Source: CAYQNU01 sp964419055 (GTDB lineage: Bacteria; Bacteroidota; Bacteroidia; Flavobacteriales_D; Parvicellaceae). Taken from it: DNA of 64,000 bases. The notes beneath the pieces were generated by a model. It had not been told where the DNA came from, searched no databases, and was given only the letters and a program-made list of their open reading frames with translations. Position numbers and translations under genes: made by a program. This document shows positions 49,972-58,789 of the stretch, piece by piece. The DNA lies in contig CAYQNU010000002.1 of assembly GCA_964419055.1 (NCBI GenBank), positions 1-64,000 on the forward strand, given 5' to 3'. Positions within the stretch are counted from its first letter, which is position 1; every line of letters starts with the position of its first letter.

Positions 49972-50060
49972 TCAGCCCAAGCTCATACTTCGCAACAAAG
50001 ATGAATTTTTAAGAAAAAGTTCTATCTACCGAATTAAGATTTAATTAAAAATTGGGCTGA
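49972..50060. repeat. Inverted repeat at the right edge of the accessory island
   Basis: TCAGCCCAA (49972-49980) and TTGGGCTGA (50052-50060) are a perfect 9-bp pair. Inside, AATTTTTAA (50004-50012) pairs with TTAAAAATT (50045-50053), overlapping the outer arm by two bases. The flanks GCTTAAG and CGCCTAGC extend it poorly. It lies between the convergent DUF2971 and HD genes, so a bidirectional terminator is also possible. Confidence 0.55.
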
Positions 50061-50122
50061 ACGCCTAGCAAGGGGTCGATAAACCCATTCAAAATAACCA
50101 TTCCAATACTTTTAAATAAAAA

Positions 50123-51349
50123 TTACAACCTCTTCGGATAACACAAATAGTACTTTCTAACGGGTTGTGCCAGAGCTTGAATATTTAAATTGTCAGAAGC
50201 TTCGGTAATGTCTTTTACCGAACCGTCTTTATAACGTATGTTAATTTTGTCGGAAGCGGGATTGTAGGCGTTGTTTTCTATCCAATTGGTAAAAACAAAA
50301 TAATTGGCTTCTTCCATCGAAATGCCAAAATCAGCCGAAACTTTCTTTTTCAAATCGTGAATGGCTTCTTCCGAAAAGGGCTCTTTTTGCAACTTTACTT
50401 TTAGTAAATCTCTGTTGACCAACATTTCAGACAGGGTAGACAATACAATATCAGAGTGATTGCACCACACTTTAACAGAAGTCATGATATCAAAATCGTC
50501 CAATTGAGCAAAAGCTTCCATCACCTCTGGGTTTTTGAACTCCTCCTCTCCTATTTCATTATATAAAAACAAATCAAAAGCGGGTGTGGCAAACAATACC
50601 TCATCATTGGCTGCCAAAAATTTGGCTCTTTCGAGTATTCTCACCAACAAAAACTCTGCACTGATGACCGTTTTGTGCAAATACACTTGCCAATACATTA
50701 ATCTTCGAGCTACAATAAACTTTTCTATAGAATAAATACCTTTTTCTTCTATCACCAATTCATCATTTACGATGTTGAGCATTTTGATGATGCGTTGGTT
50801 ACTCACTACTCCTTCTGAAACACCCGAATAAAAACTGTCTCTTTTTAAGTAATCCAAACGGTCCATATCGAGTTGGCTGGAGACTAATTGATGTAAAAAT
50901 TTCTTTGGATATTCATTTTTGAAAATCGCTATGGCGGTATTCAATTCTCCGTTGAGCTCTTCATTGAGTGCATCCATCAAAATCAACGAAATTTTTTCGT
51001 GGTTCATGTGTTGCACAATGCTGTGTTCCAACCCATGCGAAAAAGGTCCGTGACCTATGTCGTGTAATAAAATGGCCAACAAAACACCTTTGGCTTCGTC
51101 TTCGGTAATTTCATGACCGTTAGAACGTAAGGTGTCAATGGCTTGTTGCATCAAATGGGTGCAACCCATGGCGTGATGAAAACGGGTATGTAAAGCACCT
51201 GGATATACTAAGTGAGACAACCCCAATTGTTTGATTCTTCTCAATCGTTGAAAATAGGGATGATCGATTACCGTTAGTAGGATGTCATAAGGGATGGTAA
51301 TGAAACCATACACCGGATCGTTGAATATTTTCTTATTTTGAAGTTGCAC
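50123..51349 (-). CDS. HD-domain phosphohydrolase (dGTPase/SAMHD1-like)
   Basis: 408 aa, GTG start at 51349. The N-terminus KIFNDPVYGFITIPYDILLTVIDHPYFQRLRRIKQLG is typical of COG1078 proteins. HD motif: HTRFHHAMGCTH ... LLAILLHDIGHGPFSHGLEH, then DMDRLDYLKRDSFYSGVSEG. A metal-dependent phosphohydrolase, perhaps on (d)NTPs; substrate not settled for this bacterial group. 12 bp downstream of the pseudouridine synthase gene, same strand. Confidence 0.88.
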   Translation of the reverse strand: MQLQNKKIFNDPVYGFITIPYDILLTVIDHPYFQRLRRIKQLGLSHLVYPGALHTRFHHAMGCTHLMQQAIDTLRSNGHEITEDEAKGVLLAILLHDIGHGPFSHGLEHSIVQHMNHEKISLILMDALNEELNGELNTAIAIFKNEYPKKFLHQLVSSQLDMDRLDYLKRDSFYSGVSEGVVSNQRIIKMLNIVNDELVIEEKGIYSIEKFIVARRLMYWQVYLHKTVISAEFLLVRILERAKFLAANDEVLFATPAFDLFLYNEIGEEEFKNPEVMEAFAQLDDFDIMTSVKVWCNHSDIVLSTLSEMLVNRDLLKVKLQKEPFSEEAIHDLKKKVSADFGISMEEANYFVFTNWIENNAYNPASDKINIRYKDGSVKDITEASDNLNIQALAQPVRKYYLCYPKRL

Positions 51350-51361
51350 GATTATCGGTTT

Positions 51362-52063
51362 TTACAAATCAATATTAGCGTATTTTGATATTTGGAACAA
51401 TTCATTCCAAAGTGGATCTTTGATTGGATTGGCGGTAATTTTAATCGGTTCTAATGTAGTTGGGTGCAAAAACTCAATTTGTCTGGACAACAAGTGTATG
51501 CCTCCGTCTTTATTGGTGCGTTTACCTCCATATTTTACATCTCCTTTGATCACACAACCAATATGGCTTAATTGCACACGAATTTGGTGATGACGACCTG
51601 TTTTGGGTTTAATCTCCAAATAAAAATAATTTTTACTTCTGCCCAACAGTTGATAATCCAACTCGCTTCGTTTGCTGTCTCTTACTTCTTTGTCGTAGGC
51701 TCTTGATTTATTCTTTTCTTGATCTTTTTTGATGTAGTGCACCAAAGTTCCCATCTCAGCAGGTGGTTGACTTTCCACAATGGCCCAATAGGTTTTTTGG
51801 ATGGTTTTTTCTTGAAACATTTTATTCAATCGTTCCAACGCTTTGCTGGTTCTAGCAAAAACGGTTACACCACTTACGGGTCTGTCCAAACGATGCACAA
51901 TACCTAAAAAAACATCACCGGGTTTGTTGTATTTCTTTTTAATGTATGCTTTTACATCATCTGCCAACGTTTCATCACCTGTCTTATCACCTTGCGACAA
52001 ATCACCGGCTTTTTTGTTAACCGCTATTATGTGGTTGTCTTCGTATAAAATTTCTAAACTCAT
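51362..52063 (-). CDS. RluA-family pseudouridine synthase
   Basis: 233 aa. Catalytic motif GIVHRLDRPVSGVTVFARTSKA (~53-74; Asp in HRLD). Later GRHHQIRVQLSHIGCVIKGDVKYGG and the C-terminal IHLLSRQIEFLHPTT. No S4 domain at the N-terminus. Converts a uridine of rRNA or tRNA to pseudouridine; the site is not decidable. Between panB (170 bp upstream) and the HD gene. Confidence 0.9.
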   Translation of the reverse strand: MSLEILYEDNHIIAVNKKAGDLSQGDKTGDETLADDVKAYIKKKYNKPGDVFLGIVHRLDRPVSGVTVFARTSKALERLNKMFQEKTIQKTYWAIVESQPPAEMGTLVHYIKKDQEKNKSRAYDKEVRDSKRSELDYQLLGRSKNYFYLEIKPKTGRHHQIRVQLSHIGCVIKGDVKYGGKRTNKDGGIHLLSRQIEFLHPTTLEPIKITANPIKDPLWNELFQISKYANIDL

Positions 52064-52071
52064 CTGCTATT

Positions 52072-52145
52072 AGGTTGGGAGGTTACTCGGTTATTTGGTT
52101 GTTCAGTTAAGAGGTTATTTGGTTGGAAGGTTATTTAGTTTGGTG
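52072..52145. repeat. Low-complexity GGTTATTTGGTT repeats
   Basis: Degenerate short repeats of ggttatttggtt and gaggttactcgg types over ~75 bp, between panB and the pseudouridine synthase gene. Such simple repeats occur between genes in Flavobacteriales. No clear function. Confidence 0.6.
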
Positions 52146-52233
52146 GATTATTTTGCAGTGATTTAGTCAAACATCTTCTTTTCGATTGTCGTATGTCGAA
52201 TAATCTTTTGTCTAATATCTAGAATCTTCCTCC

Positions 52234-53049
52234 TCAATACTGTTCATCCTTATTTGGAAAATCTCGGCTTTTAACGTCTTTGATGTAATTTCCAAAAGCT
52301 CCTAACATTTCTTCGTATAGATTGTGATATCTTCTTAAAAAACGTGGGGAGAACTCCTGTGTGATGCCTAACATATCGTGAATGACCAAAACTTGTCCAT
52401 CTACTCCACCACCTGCTCCAATTCCAATTACGGGAATGGCTAATTCAGTAGCTACTCTTTCGGCTAATTTTGCCGGAACTTTCTCTAAAATCAAGGCAAA
52501 ACAGCCCGATTCTTGCAAAATATGCGCATCTTCAATTAAACGTTTAGCTTCTTCCTCTTCTTTGGCTCTAACGGTATAGGTTCCGAATTTATAAATGGAT
52601 TGAGGTGTCAACCCCAAATGTCCCATAACGGGAATTCCAGCACTTAAAATTCTATCTATCGACTCTTTTACTTCTCTACCTCCTTCTAATTTAACGGAAT
52701 GAGCTTCAGATTCTTTCATGATTCTAATTGCCGAACGCAAAGCTTCTTTACTGTCTCCTTGGTAGGTACCGAAGGGTAAATCTACCACTACTAATGCTCT
52801 TTTAACGGCTCTAATGACACCACTGGCGTGATAAATCATTTGATCTAAAGTGATGGGTAAGGTTGTTTCGTGACCAGCCATTACGTTAGAGGCTGAATCA
52901 CCTACCAGTATAATGTCCATACCTGCTTGATCTACAATGCTTGCCATGGAGAAATCGTAGGCGGTAAGCATGGATATTTTTTCTCCGCGCATTTTCATTT
53001 CGTGGAGTGTATGAGTGGTTACTCTTTTTACTTCTTTGTGAACTGACAT
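52234..53049 (-). CDS. panB: 3-methyl-2-oxobutanoate hydroxymethyltransferase
   Basis: 271 aa. Motifs: GEKISMLTAYDFSMASIVDQAGMDIILVGDSASNVMAGHETTLPITLDQMIYH, DLPFGTYQG, KLEGGREV, IPVMGHLGLTPQS and VIGIGAGGGVDGQVLVIHDMLG. The metal-binding Asp and the catalytic Glu of the family are present. First step of pantothenate synthesis (ketopantoate). Own promoter at 53072-53102. Other pan genes are not nearby. Confidence 0.95.
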   Translation of the reverse strand: MSVHKEVKRVTTHTLHEMKMRGEKISMLTAYDFSMASIVDQAGMDIILVGDSASNVMAGHETTLPITLDQMIYHASGVIRAVKRALVVVDLPFGTYQGDSKEALRSAIRIMKESEAHSVKLEGGREVKESIDRILSAGIPVMGHLGLTPQSIYKFGTYTVRAKEEEEAKRLIEDAHILQESGCFALILEKVPAKLAERVATELAIPVIGIGAGGGVDGQVLVIHDMLGITQEFSPRFLRRYHNLYEEMLGAFGNYIKDVKSRDFPNKDEQY

Positions 53050-53071
53050 TTAATATTCTTATAATTCAGTG

Positions 53072-53102
53072 CAAAGGTAGCCTTTTTAGTTAGTCTTTGC
53101 AA
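53072..53102 (-). promoter_or_regulatory. Bacteroidota-type promoter of panB
   Basis: Minus strand: -33 TTG (53102-53100), 20-nt spacer, -7 TACCTTTG (53079-53072), ATG at 53049. Confidence 0.55.
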
Positions 53103-53241
53103 GAAAACGCCAAATACTGCGTTATGCTTGTTTATATTTCCAGTCATTTACATAGGTAAACTCCTGTAAATATAAACTTCACAAGCCTTGTCTTTAACGT
53201 TTTCTTTTCAAAGACAGAAGAATCAGTTGAACAGAATAATT

Positions 53242-56200
53242 TTAATGAATAACCACCAAAGGCAGTGTTTTGATATCGGAATCTTTACTGATTTTTACAA
53301 AGTAAGTTCCGTTTGCCCAAGCGGTGGTTGGATAGGTTACAGTGGTTTGTGTAGAAACGGTGGAAAAAACTAATTTACCCATAACGTCAACAATTTCAAC
53401 TTGGGTTCCATAACTCAAATGACTAATGGTCACCGACCCATTAGTTGGATTTGGGTATAAAATAACGTTGTTGAACGGATCGTTTTCTTCAATGCTTTCA
53501 ACTGTTACTAATCTACAAATTGATGTGTCTACACAGCCATTTAAAGTGATTTCAACTGCAAAAACACCAGGGAAACTTGGATAATATAAAAAGGATTGAT
53601 TGGTTTCACCAACCATATTTTGTTGATTATCACAATTGAACCATTGATAGGTTGCACCTGATTGTAAGGCAATTAAATTATTTCCATCATCGGTAACTGT
53701 TGTATCAATAACCGTTACAGAAATCACCAAATCTCCTGCAGGTGAAGTTCCGCAACTATTTGTTGCAACCACACTCAACGTTCCATTGGAATTGGGTGCA
53801 AAACTAGTTGAAGTTGTGCTGCTGGTGGCATCACCGTTTCCGCTATAAGTCCAAGAATAGGAATCAGCATTGGGAACGGGGTCAATTGAATAGGTTTCTA
53901 AAAGTGTATCACACAAGTTAGCTGTTCCAACAATTGCATTGGGTTGTGAAGGAATTTCTATTAGCGTAATGGAAAGTACTTGTGAAATCGATGGTCCGCA
54001 TAAATTATTTGCCGTAACCGTCAATAAACCCGATTGTGATGGTGTAAATGTTAAGACTTCTGATGTTTCTGCTAATGAGTTACCATCAAATACCCAAGAA
54101 TAAGAAAGGGCTCCTGAAATCGGATCTATCGAATAGGTTTCGGTGGCGCCTGAGCAGTATTCATCCAAACCAAAAATGGTATCGGGTTGAACGGGAACAT
54201 CATTTATGGTAAGCAATTGTGTGGTGGCTATAGAACTTCCACAAACGTTGGTGGCTATAACAGAAAGTGTTCCATTGAATGTAGGTGAAAAAGTTACTGT
54301 TTCCAATGTTTCGGGTAAAATACCTGTTGTGGTAAATTCCCAAACATAATTATTGGCAGTTGGATCAGGAGTAACGGAATACGATTCGGAAGTTCCTAAA
54401 CAAACATCTGTTGCACCTACTATTGACGAAGGTTGGCTCGGAATATCAATTAGCGTAATGTTAATGACTTGAGCTGCTGAATTACCACACGTATTTGTTG
54501 CCATAACCGAAAGCACACCGTCTGCAGTAGGTGTTAAGCTCAATGAATCCGACATTTCTGATAACACTCCAATTGGGCTGAATTCCCAAATGTACGAATC
54601 AACTCCAGGAAGTTGAGTAACCGAATAAATTTCTGAATTTCCATCACAAACTTGAAGCGAACCGATAATGGTGTCGGGTTGACTTGGTATTTCTAATATA
54701 TGAATGGGAATTTGTTGCGCTATGGAAGTTCCACAAGCATTGCTAGCTGACACCAAAAGAGTATCAGAAAGTGTTGGTGTTAGCGAAAGGTTTTCGGTGG
54801 TTTCTGAAAGAAGTACACCATCATAGGTCCATTCATAGGTGAGGGCATTGGGTATCACCGTTACTGAATAAGCTTGTGTAAGTCCTGAACAGTATTCCAA
54901 TGCTCCAAAAATGGTATCGGGTTGTTGAGGAATATCATTTACTGTAATAGCAAAATCAAAAGCAACAGAAGTATCGCATTCATTAATGGCAACCACACTT
55001 AAAATACCACTTGTGGTTGGGGCAAATTCTACCGACAAACTATCACTTGATGGATTGCCCGTTCCTGTATAACTCCAAAAATAGTGGGTAGCATTAACCA
55101 CTGGCTGTGTTTCAAATAACGCATTCACACCGTTACAAACCACAGTTGAACCGTTTATTGTGGTGGGAGCGGTTAACAATGAACAATCTTTGAATTTGGT
55201 AAAATAACCGTCTCGTGTTCCGCCTCCAAAAGTAACTTGAAAGGCTCCCGTAGTACTTATACTTGATGTGCTGGTGGTATGACCTACCGAATAAAAATCA
55301 TTGTTGGCATCCACAACAGCTACCAAACCGTACTCTTCGCCAGAACTTCCTAAATAGGTTCCATATTGACGCGCACCACTGGCATTAAAACTCATCAATA
55401 GAGCGTCTCCATTTCCTCCGTTGGTTGTTTGCAAACCTGTTGTGGTGGCAATTCCTGTTGTACTGGTAGAAACTCCAGTGATAAAAATGGTTGAATTGGC
55501 ATCGGTTGCTACTCCATAAGCACGATCAAATCCTGTGTTACCGATAAACGTTCCCCAAGATCGAACTCCTGCATTGGTGAATTTTGCTAAAATAATATCA
55601 TCACCGCCACTATTGGTGGTTTTAAAAGCACCCGTTGTTGAAATGTTATTGGTGCTGGCAGAATACCCAACAACCACTATATTTCCTGAAGGATCTGTAT
55701 CACACCCTTCAATAGCATCAGCGCCATTGCCACCATAATAAGTACCAAAACTTCTCACACCTAACGATGAAAATTTTGCAATAAAACCATCTCTACCGCC
55801 TGCTCCAAAAGTTACTTGATGAGAACCCGCACTTGAAATGGAAGCGCTACTTTCGGTACCGCCACATAAAAACACATTATTGCTGTTGTCTACAGCTACC
55901 GTTTGACCATAATCATTACCCGTTCCACCATAATACGTTCCCCATTGACGGACACCGTTGGTATTGAACTTGGTCAAATAGGCATCATACAAGGCTCCAT
56001 ATGTAGCATCATGTGCTCCCACTGTTGCTATTCCTGAAGAGCTATTGGTATAACCCGAAATGTACACATCACCGTTGCTATCAACAGCACAGTCTTTTGC
56101 AAAATCAAAGGCTGATCCACCAAAATAGGTTGACCATAAACGCGTTCCTGATGAGTTAAATTTAGCTAAATAACCGTCTCTAGAACCCGCAAAAGATGTT

Positions 56201-57270
56201 TGATGAGCACCTGCGGTAGTCATTCCTGTAAAACTTTGGGTTTCACCAATCAAAAATATGTTTCCCAATTGATCTACCGCACATGAATATCCCCAATCGC
56301 CATCTGCTCCTCCAAAATAGGTAGCCCAAATTCGATTTCCGGCTGCATCAAATTTGGCCACAAAAGCATCATTATTTCCGGCATAAGTAGTTTGATGAGC
56401 ACCTGTGGTAGCAATGTTGTTGGTGCTGGTGGTGTAACCAGCAATGATTAAATTATTAGCCGCATCCGTATCGGCACCGTGATTCCATTCATTACCCGTG
56501 CCACCATAATAAGAGCCGTATAACTGAATAATGGGATCAATAATCAGTAATTTAGATTCATCGTAATCGGCTAATTCAAAACCCCAAACGTTTTTAGCTA
56601 TTTGTTTCCATTTACAAGGAATTTCCTGATTTTCTTGAAATGCAATAGGCGCACTTTCAATGATGGTTCCTAAACGCGTTTGAAGCACCAATTCACCCTT
56701 TTCGTTTAAATGAGCCTCTGTTCCGGTAATTTGAATGCGTATTTTTGCTGGATTATGACCCGGTACAATCTCATAATCATATTCTAAGGAACCGTTTTTT
56801 GAATAATAGTGAACGGAAATCCCTTCATAGATATTTTTTAACCGAATCTCTGAATAATCTGAAACGTTCATTATTCCATTTGGAATAGAGGGAACGTTTA
56901 AGTAATTATGAACGTAGCCTATTTTGCCAATTTTTTCGGTGATTATCTCTGAATTAGCGCCTAACCAATTCATATCTACTCTTGAATAGTTAACTTTTTC
57001 CACTTCCTCTTGTTGAGTTTCTTCATTATTTTTCATAATAGTTTGACTCAATTGGTGGGACATGCCTTTGGCCGTTAAAATAACTTGAGCTTGAGGTGTG
57101 TTTCCAATAGCAATAACATCTGGACGGGGATTAAAATTTCCATCGTGAATCTGACCTTTATTTTCAGTAAAATAGATGGATGCGCTATTAGTAGAATATT
57201 GAGCTATTTGTTGCGAAAAATTGGGGGTAAAGGAACATAGCAAGATGATTCCTAGCAAAATCGTTTTCAT
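53242..57270 (-). CDS. Very large T9SS type A surface protein (DUF7948, SBBP propeller, PKD-like)
   Basis: 1342 aa. Signal peptide at 1-20 (ends NFSQQ). A DUF7948-type N-terminus (IYFTENKGQIHDG..., ~30-240) is followed by a propeller of about seven SBBP repeats (~248-690; YGSYYGGTGNEWNHGADTDAANNLIIAGYT...DAFVAKFDAAGNRIWATYFGG). About six PKD/Ig-like domains follow (~695-1200; YCSGLTQAYSVTV..ALTYEWTYDG). A type A sorting domain ends it (VILYPNPTNGSVTISHLSYGTQVEIVDVMGKLVF...WANGTYFVKIS). Exported by T9SS. Lies alone on the minus strand; the divergent T9SS gene at 57520 is 249 bp away. Confidence 0.92.
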   Translation of the reverse strand: MKTILLGIILLCSFTPNFSQQIAQYSTNSASIYFTENKGQIHDGNFNPRPDVIAIGNTPQAQVILTAKGMSHQLSQTIMKNNEETQQEEVEKVNYSRVDMNWLGANSEIITEKIGKIGYVHNYLNVPSIPNGIMNVSDYSEIRLKNIYEGISVHYYSKNGSLEYDYEIVPGHNPAKIRIQITGTEAHLNEKGELVLQTRLGTIIESAPIAFQENQEIPCKWKQIAKNVWGFELADYDESKLLIIDPIIQLYGSYYGGTGNEWNHGADTDAANNLIIAGYTTSTNNIATTGAHQTTYAGNNDAFVAKFDAAGNRIWATYFGGADGDWGYSCAVDQLGNIFLIGETQSFTGMTTAGAHQTSFAGSRDGYLAKFNSSGTRLWSTYFGGSAFDFAKDCAVDSNGDVYISGYTNSSSGIATVGAHDATYGALYDAYLTKFNTNGVRQWGTYYGGTGNDYGQTVAVDNSNNVFLCGGTESSASISSAGSHQVTFGAGGRDGFIAKFSSLGVRSFGTYYGGNGADAIEGCDTDPSGNIVVVGYSASTNNISTTGAFKTTNSGGDDIILAKFTNAGVRSWGTFIGNTGFDRAYGVATDANSTIFITGVSTSTTGIATTTGLQTTNGGNGDALLMSFNASGARQYGTYLGSSGEEYGLVAVVDANNDFYSVGHTTSTSSISTTGAFQVTFGGGTRDGYFTKFKDCSLLTAPTTINGSTVVCNGVNALFETQPVVNATHYFWSYTGTGNPSSDSLSVEFAPTTSGILSVVAINECDTSVAFDFAITVNDIPQQPDTIFGALEYCSGLTQAYSVTVIPNALTYEWTYDGVLLSETTENLSLTPTLSDTLLVSASNACGTSIAQQIPIHILEIPSQPDTIIGSLQVCDGNSEIYSVTQLPGVDSYIWEFSPIGVLSEMSDSLSLTPTADGVLSVMATNTCGNSAAQVINITLIDIPSQPSSIVGATDVCLGTSESYSVTPDPTANNYVWEFTTTGILPETLETVTFSPTFNGTLSVIATNVCGSSIATTQLLTINDVPVQPDTIFGLDEYCSGATETYSIDPISGALSYSWVFDGNSLAETSEVLTFTPSQSGLLTVTANNLCGPSISQVLSITLIEIPSQPNAIVGTANLCDTLLETYSIDPVPNADSYSWTYSGNGDATSSTTSTSFAPNSNGTLSVVATNSCGTSPAGDLVISVTVIDTTVTDDGNNLIALQSGATYQWFNCDNQQNMVGETNQSFLYYPSFPGVFAVEITLNGCVDTSICRLVTVESIEENDPFNNVILYPNPTNGSVTISHLSYGTQVEIVDVMGKLVFSTVSTQTTVTYPTTAWANGTYFVKISKDSDIKTLPLVVIH

Positions 57271-57505
57271 TTTATGAATATTTTGAACAAATGTAAATCA
57301 TTATCGCTTACCCTTAACATGGATTTGATAAAGTTGAGTAAAAACAGTTTAAAATTATCTCTTGTTTAGTTCTAATAAATGTAATAGAGGTTATTTGAGA
57401 AAGGATATTAAATTAATAACCAAATATTTATGGCCTTTGATTAGAACTTAATAATAATATAAATCTCATCGTAGCTTTTAGCAGGCCTTATTAATTTATT
57501 TTTCC

Positions 57506-57513
57506 TATCTTTG
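57506..57513 (+). promoter_or_regulatory. -7 promoter element next to the start of the 57520 gene
   Basis: TATCTTTG (perfect TAnnTTTG) ends 6 nt before the ATG at 57520. If used, the mRNA would have almost no leader. No clear -33. Confidence 0.4.
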
Positions 57514-57519
57514 CTTTGT

Positions 57520-58767
57520 ATGACACAAATAACCAACACATTACTATTATTAAAAGTCTTAAGCGTTGTTCTTTTTTTTCAATTATTTATAGGCAAAATT
57601 CACGCGCAGACTTCCCCTAATTTAATTAGAGATGGTGGGTTTGAAGACCAAACCAATGCTTGGGCGTCATCGTATTATTACCAAAACAAATTAAAATATT
57701 GGTTCAATCCAAGAGGACATTTAGGTAGAGGAGCCTATTTTTCAAAGAATCTTGTTAATACAAACTACGCTGGTCAAAATTCAAATGGTACTCAAGAACC
57801 GCAAGAAGGCTCATCTTATTTTGGAGTTTGTCTTTACCATGATTCTATTTCAACTTTAAATTATGATAATAGAAGTTATATAGTGGGATGTTTATCAAAA
57901 AAATTAACTGCTGGAGCTTGTTATAAGTTTTCTTATTATTATTCATTAGCAGATTACAGCTCCTACTTCTGCAATGATTTGCATTTTACTTTTTTGGCAG
58001 ACACCAATACGATTTATCCATCACATAAAAAAGCATTAAAATTACCTGTACACATATCTGCGCAAAATTTTATTTCAAACAAAACCGAATGGGTGTATGA
58101 AGAAGTAACCTATATTGCTCAAGGTTGGGAGAGGTTCATTATGATAGGTAACCAATTCATAAATATTGAATCTACTGTTGCTATTGATTATCCTCTTGTA
58201 AACTCAACAGCCAAAAGAGGGCCGTATGGATTGGTTTATTTAGACAACATAACACTAAAGGAAATTATACCATCCGCTAACTTTCTTTCGGATAATAAAA
58301 CAATTTGTGATTTAGATCCAATAACAATAAAAGCTAACCCCAATCTTACGCCCGATTATTATCTTTGGAGTACAGGTGATACCACTCAAAATATAGAGGT
58401 CAATACGTATGGCACCTATTCTGTTGAAATTGGATATGGCGGTTGCAAAAGCTTTGATGCTGTACTTATTGACACTATAGATTGCTCACATAGTTATGCC
58501 ACCTCAAATGTGTTTACTCCCAATGGCGATGGCGTTAATGATGTATTCAAACCTTCAGAATTACACAATATTTTAAATTTCACTATGGTCATATACAACC
58601 GTTGGGGACAGGAGGTTTTTAATAGTGTTTACCCCAATATGTTTTGGGATGGGAATCTCACAGATGGCAGACCAGCTCCTGCAGGTGTTTACAATTTCAT
58701 CATTACTTATACCGAGCCTCGAAAAGATTTTTATATCGATAAAGGGTTTTTACATTTAATTAGGTGA
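57520..58767 (+). CDS. T9SS type B sorting-domain protein with carbohydrate-binding-like domain
   Basis: 415 aa from the ATG at 57520; a TTG nine bases upstream (57511) lies in the promoter box. Signal peptide ending KIHAQ. Residues ~32-245 (NLIRDGGFEDQTNAW...) resemble the galactose-binding-like N-terminus of the gene at 1-2530. A short PKD/Ig-like stretch is at ~255-320 (CDLDPITIKANPNLTPDYYLWSTGDTTQNIEVNTYGTYSVEIGYGGC). The type B domain is at ~328-415 (NVFTPNGDGVNDVFKP...YNRWGQEVFN...GRPAPAGVYNFII...DKGFLHLIR). Exported by T9SS. No PorP/SprF partner next to it. Confidence 0.9.
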   Translation: MTQITNTLLLLKVLSVVLFFQLFIGKIHAQTSPNLIRDGGFEDQTNAWASSYYYQNKLKYWFNPRGHLGRGAYFSKNLVNTNYAGQNSNGTQEPQEGSSYFGVCLYHDSISTLNYDNRSYIVGCLSKKLTAGACYKFSYYYSLADYSSYFCNDLHFTFLADTNTIYPSHKKALKLPVHISAQNFISNKTEWVYEEVTYIAQGWERFIMIGNQFINIESTVAIDYPLVNSTAKRGPYGLVYLDNITLKEIIPSANFLSDNKTICDLDPITIKANPNLTPDYYLWSTGDTTQNIEVNTYGTYSVEIGYGGCKSFDAVLIDTIDCSHSYATSNVFTPNGDGVNDVFKPSELHNILNFTMVIYNRWGQEVFNSVYPNMFWDGNLTDGRPAPAGVYNFIITYTEPRKDFYIDKGFLHLIR

Positions 58768-58789
58768 TTTCTGCTCAATTGTAATCGGA

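Noticed and set aside
52072..52145. GGTTATTTGGTT repeats as a regulatory array
   Set aside because: Degenerate simple repeats with no fixed spacing. Similar low-complexity intergenic DNA is common in this group, so no function is claimed.
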